Below are positions 8,646 through 16,244 of a DNA stretch of 27,266 nucleotides, piece after piece. Positions within the stretch are counted from its first letter, which is position 1. The number at the start of each line of letters is the position of its first letter. The DNA is from DAOPJM01 sp035399665 (GTDB taxonomy: Bacteria > Bacillota > Clostridia > Christensenellales > CAG-138): assembly GCA_035399665.1 (NCBI GenBank), contig DAOPJM010000024.1, positions 1 to 27,266 on the forward strand. The letters run 5' to 3'. A model generated the notes under the pieces. That model worked only from the letters and a program-made list of their open reading frames with translations. It ran no database searches and was not told where the DNA came from. The translations under genes and the position numbers were made by a program.

Positions 8646-9597
8646 ACATTTGATTGAGGTTCGCGACCTAAAGCAGTATTTCCCCGTGAGGGTGGGCTTC
8701 TTCAAGTCCATACCCCTAAAGGCGGTGGACGGCGTAAGCTTCACAATCAACGCGGGCGAGACCTTGGGTCTGGTGGGCGAGTCGGGCTGCGGTAAGACCA
8801 CGGTAGGCCGTTCTTTGCTTCATCTCTATGTGCCTACGGGCGGAGAGGTGTACTATGACGGACAGCTTGTGACCGAGCGCAACATTCAGGGCTTCCGCAA
8901 GAACATGCAAATGGTGTTCCAAGACCCCTATTCATCGCTGAACCCGCGCATGACTGTTTCGGATATCATAGGCGAGCCTCTGGACATTCATAAGCTCTGC
9001 CGAAACAGCAAGGAACGCAAGGACAGGATAAGGGAGCTTATGGACTTGGTAGGCTTGAACACCGAGCACGCCAACCGCTACGCCCATGAGTTTTCAGGCG
9101 GTCAGCGTCAGCGCATAGGCATAGCCCGCGCTCTCGCAGTGAATCCCAAGTTCATAGTCTGCGACGAGCCGGTTTCGGCGTTGGACGTTTCCATACAGGC
9201 GCAGATTATCAACACCTTCGAGGATTTGCAGGCCAAGCTTGGCATCGCTTATCTCTTTATAGCGCATGACATATTTGTGGTTCGCCATATGAGCCAAAGG
9301 ATAGCGGTCATGTACCTTGGCAGAGTGGTCGAGACCGCCGACGCGGACGAGATTTGCGAAAAGCCCATGCACCCCTACACCATCTCGCTGATGTCCGCCG
9401 TGCCGGTACCCGACCCGAAGATTGCGAGGTCGTCAAAGCGCATACCGCTGCAGGGCGATGTGCCAAGCCCTCTCAAAATGCCGTCCGGGTGCGCCTTTAG
9501 AACGCGCTGCAAATACGCTACGGAGCAGTGCGCACTGGAATGCCCCAAGCTCACGGACAGGGGCGACGGGCATATGGTAGCCTGTCACAATATGTAA
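8638..9597 (+). CDS. oppF: Oligopeptide ABC transporter ATP-binding protein OppF
   Basis: 319 residues: Walker A GESGCGKT at 47-54, Q-loop FQDP at 94-97, signature FSGGQRQR at 152-159, and Walker B FIVCDEP at 172-178, followed by 'IAHDIFVVRHMS'. The Phe in place of Leu in the signature is usual for OppF. The C-terminal peptide-transporter extension includes 'GCAFRTRCKYATEQCALECP' with several cysteines. It forms the ATPase heterodimer with OppD. Its ATG overlaps the oppD end, with AAGGAGG at 8625-8631, which indicates coupled translation. It is the last gene before an AT-rich intergenic region with inverted repeats and a new promoter for the binding-protein gene. Confidence 0.94.
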   Translation: MSEHLIEVRDLKQYFPVRVGFFKSIPLKAVDGVSFTINAGETLGLVGESGCGKTTVGRSLLHLYVPTGGEVYYDGQLVTERNIQGFRKNMQMVFQDPYSSLNPRMTVSDIIGEPLDIHKLCRNSKERKDRIRELMDLVGLNTEHANRYAHEFSGGQRQRIGIARALAVNPKFIVCDEPVSALDVSIQAQIINTFEDLQAKLGIAYLFIAHDIFVVRHMSQRIAVMYLGRVVETADADEICEKPMHPYTISLMSAVPVPDPKIARSSKRIPLQGDVPSPLKMPSGCAFRTRCKYATEQCALECPKLTDRGDGHMVACHNM

Positions 9598-9600
9598 GTA

Positions 9601-9633
9601 TACAATATTGTATATTATTATTTACGATAATAT
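9601..9633. promoter_or_regulatory. AT-rich palindromes downstream of oppF
   Basis: TACAATATTGTA at 9601-9612 is a perfect 12-bp palindrome. It abuts a second inverted repeat, ATATTAT (9612-9618) and ATAATAT (9627-9633). They lie 14 bp or more upstream of the -35 box of the oppA promoter, so they could be a regulator site or an mRNA-processing hairpin that sets the ratio of oppBCDF to oppA transcript. Function is not shown by sequence. Confidence 0.4.
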
Positions 9634-9646
9634 GGGGTAATTATAC

Positions 9647-9676
9647 TTGACTTGTGATATGCGGTTTTGCTACAAT
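9647..9676 (+). promoter_or_regulatory. SigA-type promoter of the oppA-like gene
   Basis: TTGACT (9647-9652) and TACAAT (9671-9676) have an 18-bp spacer, with an extended -10 TGC (9668-9670). It would give the binding protein its own transcript, consistent with the excess of binding protein over transporter usual in such systems. The ribosome binding site AAGGAGG is at 9715-9721. Confidence 0.7.
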
Positions 9677-9728
9677 GAATACGGGTATATACGCGACAGC
9701 GTGTATAAAATAAAAAGGAGGAAGAATC

Positions 9729-11519
9729 ATGAACTTTAAGAAAATGCTGGCTCTGCTGCTTGCGGTCGTTATGCTGACCGTGGTGTTCGCCGCTTGCGGG
9801 CAGAAGACTGAGGATCCCGGAACCGTGGTAGACCCCGGAACAGAAGATCCCGGAACCGTAGTCGATCCCGGAACCGTAGAGATTCCCGACAGCTCGGCGC
9901 CCGAATGGGCGGCATATGACGCCCTGATTGCCGAGATCAAGACCACGACCGACTATGCAAAGCGCGTTGAGCTTATGCATCAGGCTGAGGATATGCTCAT
10001 GGACACGGGCGCTCTTCTGCCTATCTATTACTACACCGATATGTACATGGCAAGAGAAGGGCTTGAGGGCTTCTATGCGAATGCCTTCGGCACCAAGTTC
10101 TTCATGTACGCAACCTATGGCGACAACAGCGTTCTCAAGGTCAACCTGGCTTCCGAGCCGGATCACCTTGACCCCGCGCTGAACAGCTCCGTTGACGGCG
10201 CTTGCTTGGCCGCAAACAGCATGGGCGGTCTGTACACCTATGACGCGGAAGGCAACCTCATTCCCAACTTCGCGACCGGTTACGAAATGTCCGAAGACGG
10301 TCTGACCTACGTATTCACCATGCGTGAAGGCCTCGTATGGTCTGACGGCACGCCGCTTACCGCGAAGGACTTCGAGTATTCCTGGAAGCGCGCAGCCAAT
10401 CCCGCAACCGCAGCCGACTACTGCTACATGCTCAACGGCATCGTAGGTTATGAAGAAGCTAAGGCCGGCGATGCAGACGCTCTGCAGGTAACCGCATCCG
10501 AGGACGGCACCACCCTGACCGTTGTCATGGCCGCTCCCTGCGCTTACATGCTTGACCTTATGGCGTTTCCGACCTTCTATGCTGTAAAGCAGGATCAGGT
10601 CGAAGCCGCAGCCGAATGGGAAACCAACCCCGGTGCATGGGCAGGCGAAGCGGGCTTTGTCTCCGCAGGCGCATACGTCCTTGAGAGCTGGGTACATGAC
10701 GAGAGCATGGTCTACGTCAAGAACCCGCTGTTCTGGGATGCCGAGAACGTAAAGATTGAGCGTCTTGAGTTCATGCTTTCCGCCGATGATACCGCAATCT
10801 ATGCGGCGTACAACGCGGGCGACATCGACTTTGCCGACACCATCCCCACCGACGCGGTCGCAACGCTGATCGCCGAAAACAACCCCGAGTTCCACATCAT
10901 TGAGAACCTCGGTACCTACTATGTATGCTTCAACGTCTATTCGCCGCTGTTCGAGGGCAAGACTGTTGAGCAAGCCGCCAATATGCGCAAGGCGTTCGCT
11001 CTGCTCGTAGACCGTGACTACATCGTTGAGACCATCACCATGACCGGTGAGGTTCCCGCAACGGGCTTCATCCCCGCGGGCATGATGGACGGCAACGGCG
11101 GTATCTTCAAGGATGCCAATGCTTGGAACTACCCTGTTGGTGATGGCTACTATGTACCTGAAGTCAACGTGGAAGCCGCTATCGCACTCCTTGAGAGCGC
11201 GGGCTACAAGTTTGTCGATGGCAAGCTTGATCCCTCCACCCCGATCAGCTTTGAGTACCTGACCAACGAGTCCAGCCGCCACATCGCGATTGCGGAGTGC
11301 CTGCAGCAGGACTTCGCGGAAATCGGTATCACGATGACGATTCGTCAGATTGACTGGAACACCTTCCTTGATGAGAGGAAAGCGGGCAACTACGACATCG
11401 CTCGTAACGGCTGGCTGGCCGACTTCAACGACCCGATTAACATGCTTGAAATGTGGACGACCGAATCCGGCAACAACGACGTCCAGTTCGGCAAGCCGCC
11501 GGTTGATCCCGTGGGCTAA
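9729..11519 (+). CDS. oppA: Oligopeptide-binding lipoprotein, apparently circularly permuted
   Basis: 596 residues. A lipoprotein signal ends at Cys23 (VVFAAC), followed by a linker with four DPGT units (about residues 29-49). Residues 55-130 ('WAAYDALIAEIK', 'RVELMHQAEDMLM', 'LLPIYYYTDMYM', 'GTKFFMYATYG') correspond to the segment that normally closes family-5 solute-binding proteins. The usual N-terminal part starts only at residue 136 ('LKVNLASEPDHLDPALN') and runs through 'DGLTYVFTMREGLVWSDG' to 'ADFNDPINMLEMW' and 'NNDVQFGK', where the chain stops after a short PPVDPVG tail instead of continuing into the closing segment. All pieces are present, but in rotated order. The protein should capture peptides outside the membrane for OppBCDF. 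A misassembly is the main alternative to a real permutation. Confidence 0.85.
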   Translation: MNFKKMLALLLAVVMLTVVFAACGQKTEDPGTVVDPGTEDPGTVVDPGTVEIPDSSAPEWAAYDALIAEIKTTTDYAKRVELMHQAEDMLMDTGALLPIYYYTDMYMAREGLEGFYANAFGTKFFMYATYGDNSVLKVNLASEPDHLDPALNSSVDGACLAANSMGGLYTYDAEGNLIPNFATGYEMSEDGLTYVFTMREGLVWSDGTPLTAKDFEYSWKRAANPATAADYCYMLNGIVGYEEAKAGDADALQVTASEDGTTLTVVMAAPCAYMLDLMAFPTFYAVKQDQVEAAAEWETNPGAWAGEAGFVSAGAYVLESWVHDESMVYVKNPLFWDAENVKIERLEFMLSADDTAIYAAYNAGDIDFADTIPTDAVATLIAENNPEFHIIENLGTYYVCFNVYSPLFEGKTVEQAANMRKAFALLVDRDYIVETITMTGEVPATGFIPAGMMDGNGGIFKDANAWNYPVGDGYYVPEVNVEAAIALLESAGYKFVDGKLDPSTPISFEYLTNESSRHIAIAECLQQDFAEIGITMTIRQIDWNTFLDERKAGNYDIARNGWLADFNDPINMLEMWTTESGNNDVQFGKPPVDPVG

Positions 11520-11553
11520 ACAAATAACCTTGCTGTAAAGCAACAGACATCAA

Positions 11554-11592
11554 ACGGGCAATCCCCATCAGGGGACTGCCCGTTTTCTTTTT
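11554..11592 (+). terminator. Rho-independent terminator after oppA
   Basis: Arms ACGGGCAATCCCC (11554-11566) and GGGGACTGCCCGT (11571-11583) pair with one internal mismatch around an ATCA loop and are followed by TTTCTTTTT. It separates the opp locus from the surface operon. Confidence 0.9.
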
Positions 11593-11682
11593 CAAACACA
11601 TAATATATTTGCCCCCTAAAGAAACAATCGCAGCAGCTTGCATCAACAAACACACGAGCCTTGAAAGGGGGGGCGGGATGGC

Positions 11683-11711
11683 TTGACACTGAGGTTATCT
11701 TTCGGTATAAT
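11683..11711 (+). promoter_or_regulatory. Consensus SigA promoter of the surface operon
   Basis: TTGACA (11683-11688), a 17-bp spacer and TATAAT (11706-11711) form an exact consensus promoter. Transcription should begin near 11718. That leaves too short a leader for the GTG at 11726 and favours the TTG at 11750 as the start of the first gene. No other promoter of this quality is seen until 21039, so it probably drives all four downstream genes. Confidence 0.85.
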
Positions 11712-11749
11712 AGCAGGTATATAATGTGGTAGTGTGGGGTGTTGGTGCT

Positions 11750-14278
11750 TTGAATAAACGTAACCTTTCGGTCTTTGCCGCTGTTGCGGCGCTTGTGTTG
11801 GCTTTTGCCGCAGTTACGGCGCCAAGCTCCGATGCTCTGCAATACTTACGCGAGGGAGAGCCGCTTGAATGCACCTTTATCCTCCCCGAAGGCAAGGAGT
11901 ACGGGCTTGAGTATATCACCGACTCCGACGTCAACACCCGCGTCACATTGGACAAGGACGAGAGTATTACGGTGGCTTTGCCGAAAGGCTCCGCGTATCT
12001 CTATGCCGAGCTGTATTCCATAGCTTCATTCAAGGTATCCTTCTTCGACGGCTCAGGACTAAAGCTGTCTGAACAGAGTGTGGAGGCTGCTCCTTTTCTT
12101 TGGTGCGCCGCAACCGGTGGAGCGGCGTCTGCTCTAATCGAGGCCAACGGAAGCAAGCTTGAGGTATCGTCCCTTTGCGCCTATGAGGATGGCTTCACTC
12201 CGCCGCTTGCGCTCAATTCTTCCCATGCCGATATGCTGATAATCCTGCCCGAGATGGGCGAGGAGATTACCGAGCTTGGCGGGCTTTTGGCGCGGTACGT
12301 CGGCGAAAACGGGCTTTCCGCACAGCTTTGCTTCCTGTTCGGGGACGGCGGCTTCGAAGCACATCAATGCTTTAAGGAGCTTCGCTGGCTGGGCGTTGAC
12401 ATATGCCCGATATTCTTAGGCTTTACCATGCCAAGCGGCAACAGCAAATCCCGTGTCGAATCAGCTTTGGGCGGCGAGAGCAAGATCAAGAAGCAGCTTG
12501 TTAACCTAATTCGAAGCTGCACACCCGAAATTGTTGTTGTGGCCGACAGCGAGCTTGACGCCGCGCACGAGGCCGCCGCACGGTTCACCCAAAAGGCGGT
12601 GATCAGCGCCGCCGATTCGGAGCAGTACACGGACACCGCCGCTCACTCTGTCGGCAAGCTGTACATGAGCAGCAAAACGGGGAAAACGACAGTGGAATGG
12701 GATACCCCGCTCGTTCTCTACGGAGGGCAGACCGCTGCTCAGGTCTCAGAAATGAGCTACAAGAGTTACAGCGAACGCGTTGTTTTCCGCCATGAGGTCT
12801 CCTCCTCGACCGCGTTTGAGCTTCTTTACACTACCGTCGGGGAAGATAAATCCCATGACAGCCTGTTGGAGAACCTTAATCTTGCAGATTTTGCGAGCTA
12901 TCGTGAACCCGTACCCACTGAGGAGCCAACGGCCGTTCCGACGGATACGCCTGCTCCGACCGAGACGGATACGCCCGCGTCTACTTCGACGACAGAGCCG
13001 CAAGCCGAGGCCACAGTACTTTGGATTGAGTCGTACAGCGCGGAACCCTCAGACCTTGCGGCCGAGACTGACCTTGAACAAGGCAGCGCTGCCGCGGTGC
13101 TTTCATGGTGGCTGCCGCTTGTCTGCTGCGGCGCCGCAAGTCTTGTCATATTTTTGGTCATAATCATCAAGAAGCGCCGAGGAGCCTTGCTGCTTATCGC
13201 GCTTATACCCTTGGTTTTGGGGCTTGCGGTCTCCGCGCTTCTGTACCTTGACGTATTATCCCGTTATGGCTCGGAGTCAATGACGACTGCCGCCCCGCCT
13301 TCGACGGCGATGGCCGTTCCCATGGACACGCCCACGCCGACGGACACGCCCGCGCCGACGGACACGCCCGCGCCGACGGACACGCCCGCGCCTACGGACA
13401 CGCCAGCGCCTACGGACACGCCCGCGCCCACCATGGATCCCAACGCGCAGTACTATCGCGGTCCTGATGAGCCTGAGGAGGTCATAACAGCTGACTTTGA
13501 CAACGGGTATTGGGAATACCGCAGCGATAACCTTGGCATATTTATACACAGGATTACGGCCGAGCTGGATGACGGCGACCCGCTTGTATACTATGTCGCA
13601 CAGATTCGTATGCGCAATTACAGCAGCTACCGCACGGGCTTGCGCACCGCGACAAGGCCATGGAAGTACGGACGCCTTGAGCAGGCGGTGTTGTGTATTA
13701 CGGGCGACAATTTGACCGAAATGGAGAAGGAGTTAAAGGGCTGTCTGATTCGCAAGGGCAGGTTTTACTCCGATTACAACAAGACCGAAACCCTTGTGAT
13801 AGGGCAGAATCTTGATCTATATGTGCTGAGCGCGGACGAGTTCACGGCGCAGCAGCTGTTGGATTCGGGAGTTCGGGACACATACAGCTTCGGGCCTGTA
13901 CTGATATATGACAGCGTTATAAACGAGAACGCCAATGAGCATCGCGTTGGCAGAGCCAATCCACGCTGCGGGATAGGCATGGTGGAGCCGGGCTACTGGA
14001 TTGCCATTGTCAGTGACGGCAGACAGTCGGGCTATTCCATGAGCATAGACCTTGCCACCTTTGCGCAGCTCTTCGCGGATCGTGGCTGCACCGTCGCGTA
14101 TAACCTTGACGGAGGCTCGTCCGCCGCCATGGTGTTTATGGGCGAAACCCTAAACAAGCATGAGGGTAAAGGCACAGCCGATGTAATGCGTTCATGGACG
14201 GACGCGCTGATGTGGGGTTACAGCACACAGCTGCCAAGCCCGGATGAGAACACTCAAAATGACGGATATCACCATTGA
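11750..14278 (+). CDS. Surface protein: degenerate PIG-L-like domain, membrane hairpin, phosphodiester glycosidase domain
   Basis: 842 residues from TTG 11750 (an in-frame GTG at 11726 is only about 8 nt from the predicted transcript start). A signal peptide spans residues 1-28. Residues 160-352 resemble PIG-L/GlcNAc de-acetylases in order and spacing ('GGLLARYVGENGLSAQL', 'WDTPLVLYGGQTAAQV'), but the HPDDE zinc motif is replaced by LPEMGEE, so it is probably inactive. A Thr/Pro linker follows, then two membrane helices (about 450-475 and 478-503) around a KKRR turn that should face the cytoplasm. After six DTPAPT-type repeats (525-560) comes a phosphodiester glycosidase (NAGPA, PF09992) domain at 587-827 with the characteristic 'NLDGGSSAAMVF'. 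Both domains should lie outside the membrane. NAGPA-type enzymes cleave sugar-1-phosphodiesters; the bacterial substrate is probably a wall or exopolysaccharide but is unproven. It is followed by the LRR gene after 40 bp. Confidence 0.82.
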   Translation: MNKRNLSVFAAVAALVLAFAAVTAPSSDALQYLREGEPLECTFILPEGKEYGLEYITDSDVNTRVTLDKDESITVALPKGSAYLYAELYSIASFKVSFFDGSGLKLSEQSVEAAPFLWCAATGGAASALIEANGSKLEVSSLCAYEDGFTPPLALNSSHADMLIILPEMGEEITELGGLLARYVGENGLSAQLCFLFGDGGFEAHQCFKELRWLGVDICPIFLGFTMPSGNSKSRVESALGGESKIKKQLVNLIRSCTPEIVVVADSELDAAHEAAARFTQKAVISAADSEQYTDTAAHSVGKLYMSSKTGKTTVEWDTPLVLYGGQTAAQVSEMSYKSYSERVVFRHEVSSSTAFELLYTTVGEDKSHDSLLENLNLADFASYREPVPTEEPTAVPTDTPAPTETDTPASTSTTEPQAEATVLWIESYSAEPSDLAAETDLEQGSAAAVLSWWLPLVCCGAASLVIFLVIIIKKRRGALLLIALIPLVLGLAVSALLYLDVLSRYGSESMTTAAPPSTAMAVPMDTPTPTDTPAPTDTPAPTDTPAPTDTPAPTDTPAPTMDPNAQYYRGPDEPEEVITADFDNGYWEYRSDNLGIFIHRITAELDDGDPLVYYVAQIRMRNYSSYRTGLRTATRPWKYGRLEQAVLCITGDNLTEMEKELKGCLIRKGRFYSDYNKTETLVIGQNLDLYVLSADEFTAQQLLDSGVRDTYSFGPVLIYDSVINENANEHRVGRANPRCGIGMVEPGYWIAIVSDGRQSGYSMSIDLATFAQLFADRGCTVAYNLDGGSSAAMVFMGETLNKHEGKGTADVMRSWTDALMWGYSTQLPSPDENTQNDGYHH
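13325..13432 (+). repeat. Six tandem 18-bp repeats encoding DTPAPT units
   Basis: Units begin at 13325, 13343, 13361, 13379, 13397 and 13415. The consensus is GACACGCCCGCGCCGACG. Units 2 and 3 are identical; the others differ by one to three bases. They encode the Thr/Pro spacer in front of the glycosidase domain, and their number may vary between strains by slippage. Confidence 0.92.
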
Positions 14279-14318
14279 TTGGGATACTATGAGCAGAGAG
14301 TAAACGGAGGGGCGAGGG

Positions 14319-16244
14319 ATGAAAAAGAGCTGGATTGTCATAGCTGTTTGTTCCGCGGCGCTTATCGTCGGGATAGTCTGCGTCGGGGTGTTTCTCTGTC
14401 TCAATGTGCGTATTGAGGGGAAGCTGTACAGACGCGATACGACGTCGCTTGACCTTTCGGGCAGCGAGCTTTCGAACCTCAGCTCGGTCGCCAAGCTGTC
14501 CACGCTCAAATCCTTGGACATATCCGATTGTAAGATTTACGACCTTTCGCCGCTGTATGCCTGCCAAAGCCTTGAATATGTTAACGCTGTCGGCTGCGAG
14601 CTGACAACGGAGCAGGCCGACGCCTTTTTTGCGGCGCTTCCGGAATGCAAGCTCGTGTGGAGCGTCCCGATAGGGCAGACCCGCGTTAACAGCGACGTTG
14701 ACGCCATAGAGCTGGTCATAACGGAGGGAGATACCAAGCTGCTCCGTTACTTTGACAAGCTTGCGGCAGCGGACTTTACGGGGAGCCGCTGCTATTCTGA
14801 GATGGAGCAAGCCGCGAGGGACTATCAAAACGTTGCCTTCACATGGAGCGTGTATATAGACGACGCAGAGTTTGCCATAGACGCGGTGAGCGCAAGCTTC
14901 AGCGACGTCGGCTATGACGAGCTGAACCAAGCTCTGTCCCACATTCCCAAGCTGTGCTTTGCCGATGTGACACAATGCCCGCTGAGCCTATGGGAAGTTG
15001 ATGAATTGACGGCAAGTTTTCCAAGGATAGAATTTCTTTACACGATATCTGAGCTTGACTGCGTGAGCGACTGTACACAGCTTACGCTAACGGGTGAGCT
15101 TGTAAGCGACCTTGTTGCTCTGTTGCCGCGCCTGACAAAGCTTGTAAGCGTAGATCTATTCGGAGCGGACGTAAAGGCGGATACGCTTTATGAGCTGGTC
15201 ACGGCTTTCCCCAAGATCGATTTTGAATACCGTGTCCCTTTAGGCGGTATATGGCTTGATATGACCACAGCCGCTCTTGAGGTTCCCAAGACCTGCGAAG
15301 CGGAGGAGCTTGAGCTTGCGCTTGCGTTGCTGCCCAACCTGAAGGACGTTGACCTCACTGCCTGTGGCTTCACGGACGAGCGGTGCTTTTCGCTCTGCGA
15401 CAGGTATCCCGCCGTGCATTTTAGCTTTGTTTTCAGTCGTGGGGGAGTCGCTTGGGATACCTCGGCACAGGACATGGATATTTCAAGTATTCAGCTTGAG
15501 AACGACTTGGCGATTCGCGGCGCTTTGCCGTATATGTATGCGTTAACCCGACTTGTGATGTGCGACTGCGGCTTAGACGACGCGGTGATGGAGGCTTTAG
15601 GCTTTGATTTTCCCGCCGTGCGCTTTGTTTGGACAGTCAAGCTGGGCCCGCACGAGCTGCGCACGGACGCTGTGGCTTTCTCCACCTTCAATCGCTCAAA
15701 GCATATATCGGCGGTTGACTCGCCCGAATTGGCCGCCGAAAAGAAACGCACCTACCGTCTGACCACAGAGGACATTCAGGCACTCAGGCACTGTGTGGAT
15801 CTTGAAGCCTTGGACTTGGGACACAATAACATCGATGATATTTCCGTGCTTATGAATTGCCCTAAGCTGCAATACCTGATAGTCGCGGACAATTTCCTCA
15901 GCGACGTCTCAGTCGTCTCTCAGCTGCATGAGCTGATATATGTGGAGATGTTCATGAACGAGATAAGCGACCTTACGCCCTTCTCAAAGCTGGAGCATCT
16001 GCTTGATCTGAACCTGTGTGTTAACAGCATAAGCGACTTTTCGCCGCTGTTCGGGCTTGACACTTTGGAGCGGCTGTGGTATCTGGACAACCCAATACCC
16101 GAGGGACATGAGCAGGAGATTGACGCCGCGCTGCCAAACTGTCACTGCACCTGCCATTCGGACGGCTGCACGGGCAGCGGCTGGCGCGAGCATGAGCGAT
16201 ACTTTGAGATGCGTGCGATATTCCTCGCGTCCAAGGACTCGTGA
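14319..16244 (+). CDS. Leucine-rich-repeat surface protein with about 64-residue internal repeats
   Basis: 641 residues. A single N-terminal hydrophobic helix (residues 5-28) acts as a signal anchor or uncleaved signal. Residues 43-90 and 494-590 carry classic bacterial LRRs of 21-23 residues ('LKSLDISDCKIYDLSPL', 'LEALDLGHNNIDDISVL', 'LLDLNLCVNSISDFSPL'). Between them is a longer repeat whose conserved end reads P-x-hydrophobic-x-F-x-aromatic-x-V, at about residues 108, 170, 234, 297, 363 and 431 (for example FPKIDFEYRVPLGG and FPAVRFVWTVKLG). The C terminus has a Cys/His cluster CHCTCHSDGC (608-617). Such proteins bind ligands or other surface proteins. GGAGGGG at 14306-14312 sets the start. 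The last codons overlap the next gene by 4 bases, so it is translationally coupled to the CotH gene. Confidence 0.85.
   Translation: MKKSWIVIAVCSAALIVGIVCVGVFLCLNVRIEGKLYRRDTTSLDLSGSELSNLSSVAKLSTLKSLDISDCKIYDLSPLYACQSLEYVNAVGCELTTEQADAFFAALPECKLVWSVPIGQTRVNSDVDAIELVITEGDTKLLRYFDKLAAADFTGSRCYSEMEQAARDYQNVAFTWSVYIDDAEFAIDAVSASFSDVGYDELNQALSHIPKLCFADVTQCPLSLWEVDELTASFPRIEFLYTISELDCVSDCTQLTLTGELVSDLVALLPRLTKLVSVDLFGADVKADTLYELVTAFPKIDFEYRVPLGGIWLDMTTAALEVPKTCEAEELELALALLPNLKDVDLTACGFTDERCFSLCDRYPAVHFSFVFSRGGVAWDTSAQDMDISSIQLENDLAIRGALPYMYALTRLVMCDCGLDDAVMEALGFDFPAVRFVWTVKLGPHELRTDAVAFSTFNRSKHISAVDSPELAAEKKRTYRLTTEDIQALRHCVDLEALDLGHNNIDDISVLMNCPKLQYLIVADNFLSDVSVVSQLHELIYVEMFMNEISDLTPFSKLEHLLDLNLCVNSISDFSPLFGLDTLERLWYLDNPIPEGHEQEIDAALPNCHCTCHSDGCTGSGWREHERYFEMRAIFLASKDS

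Noticed and set aside
9618..11543. A 641-codon open frame on the minus strand covering the whole oppA gene
   Set aside because: It mirrors the GC-rich codon pattern of oppA, has no ribosome binding site or recognisable domain, and the + strand product is a clear family member.
11726..11749. GTG at 11726 as start of the PIG-L/glycosidase gene
   Set aside because: It would lie only about 8 nt after the predicted transcription start; TTG 11750 gives a normal signal peptide and leader.
13325..13432. Possible CRISPR array
   Set aside because: Units are directly contiguous 18-bp coding repeats with no spacers.
13277..13549. Arg-rich minus-strand frame resembling a repetitive basic protein
   Set aside because: It is the antisense of the DTPAPT repeats; the regularity comes from the DNA repeat.
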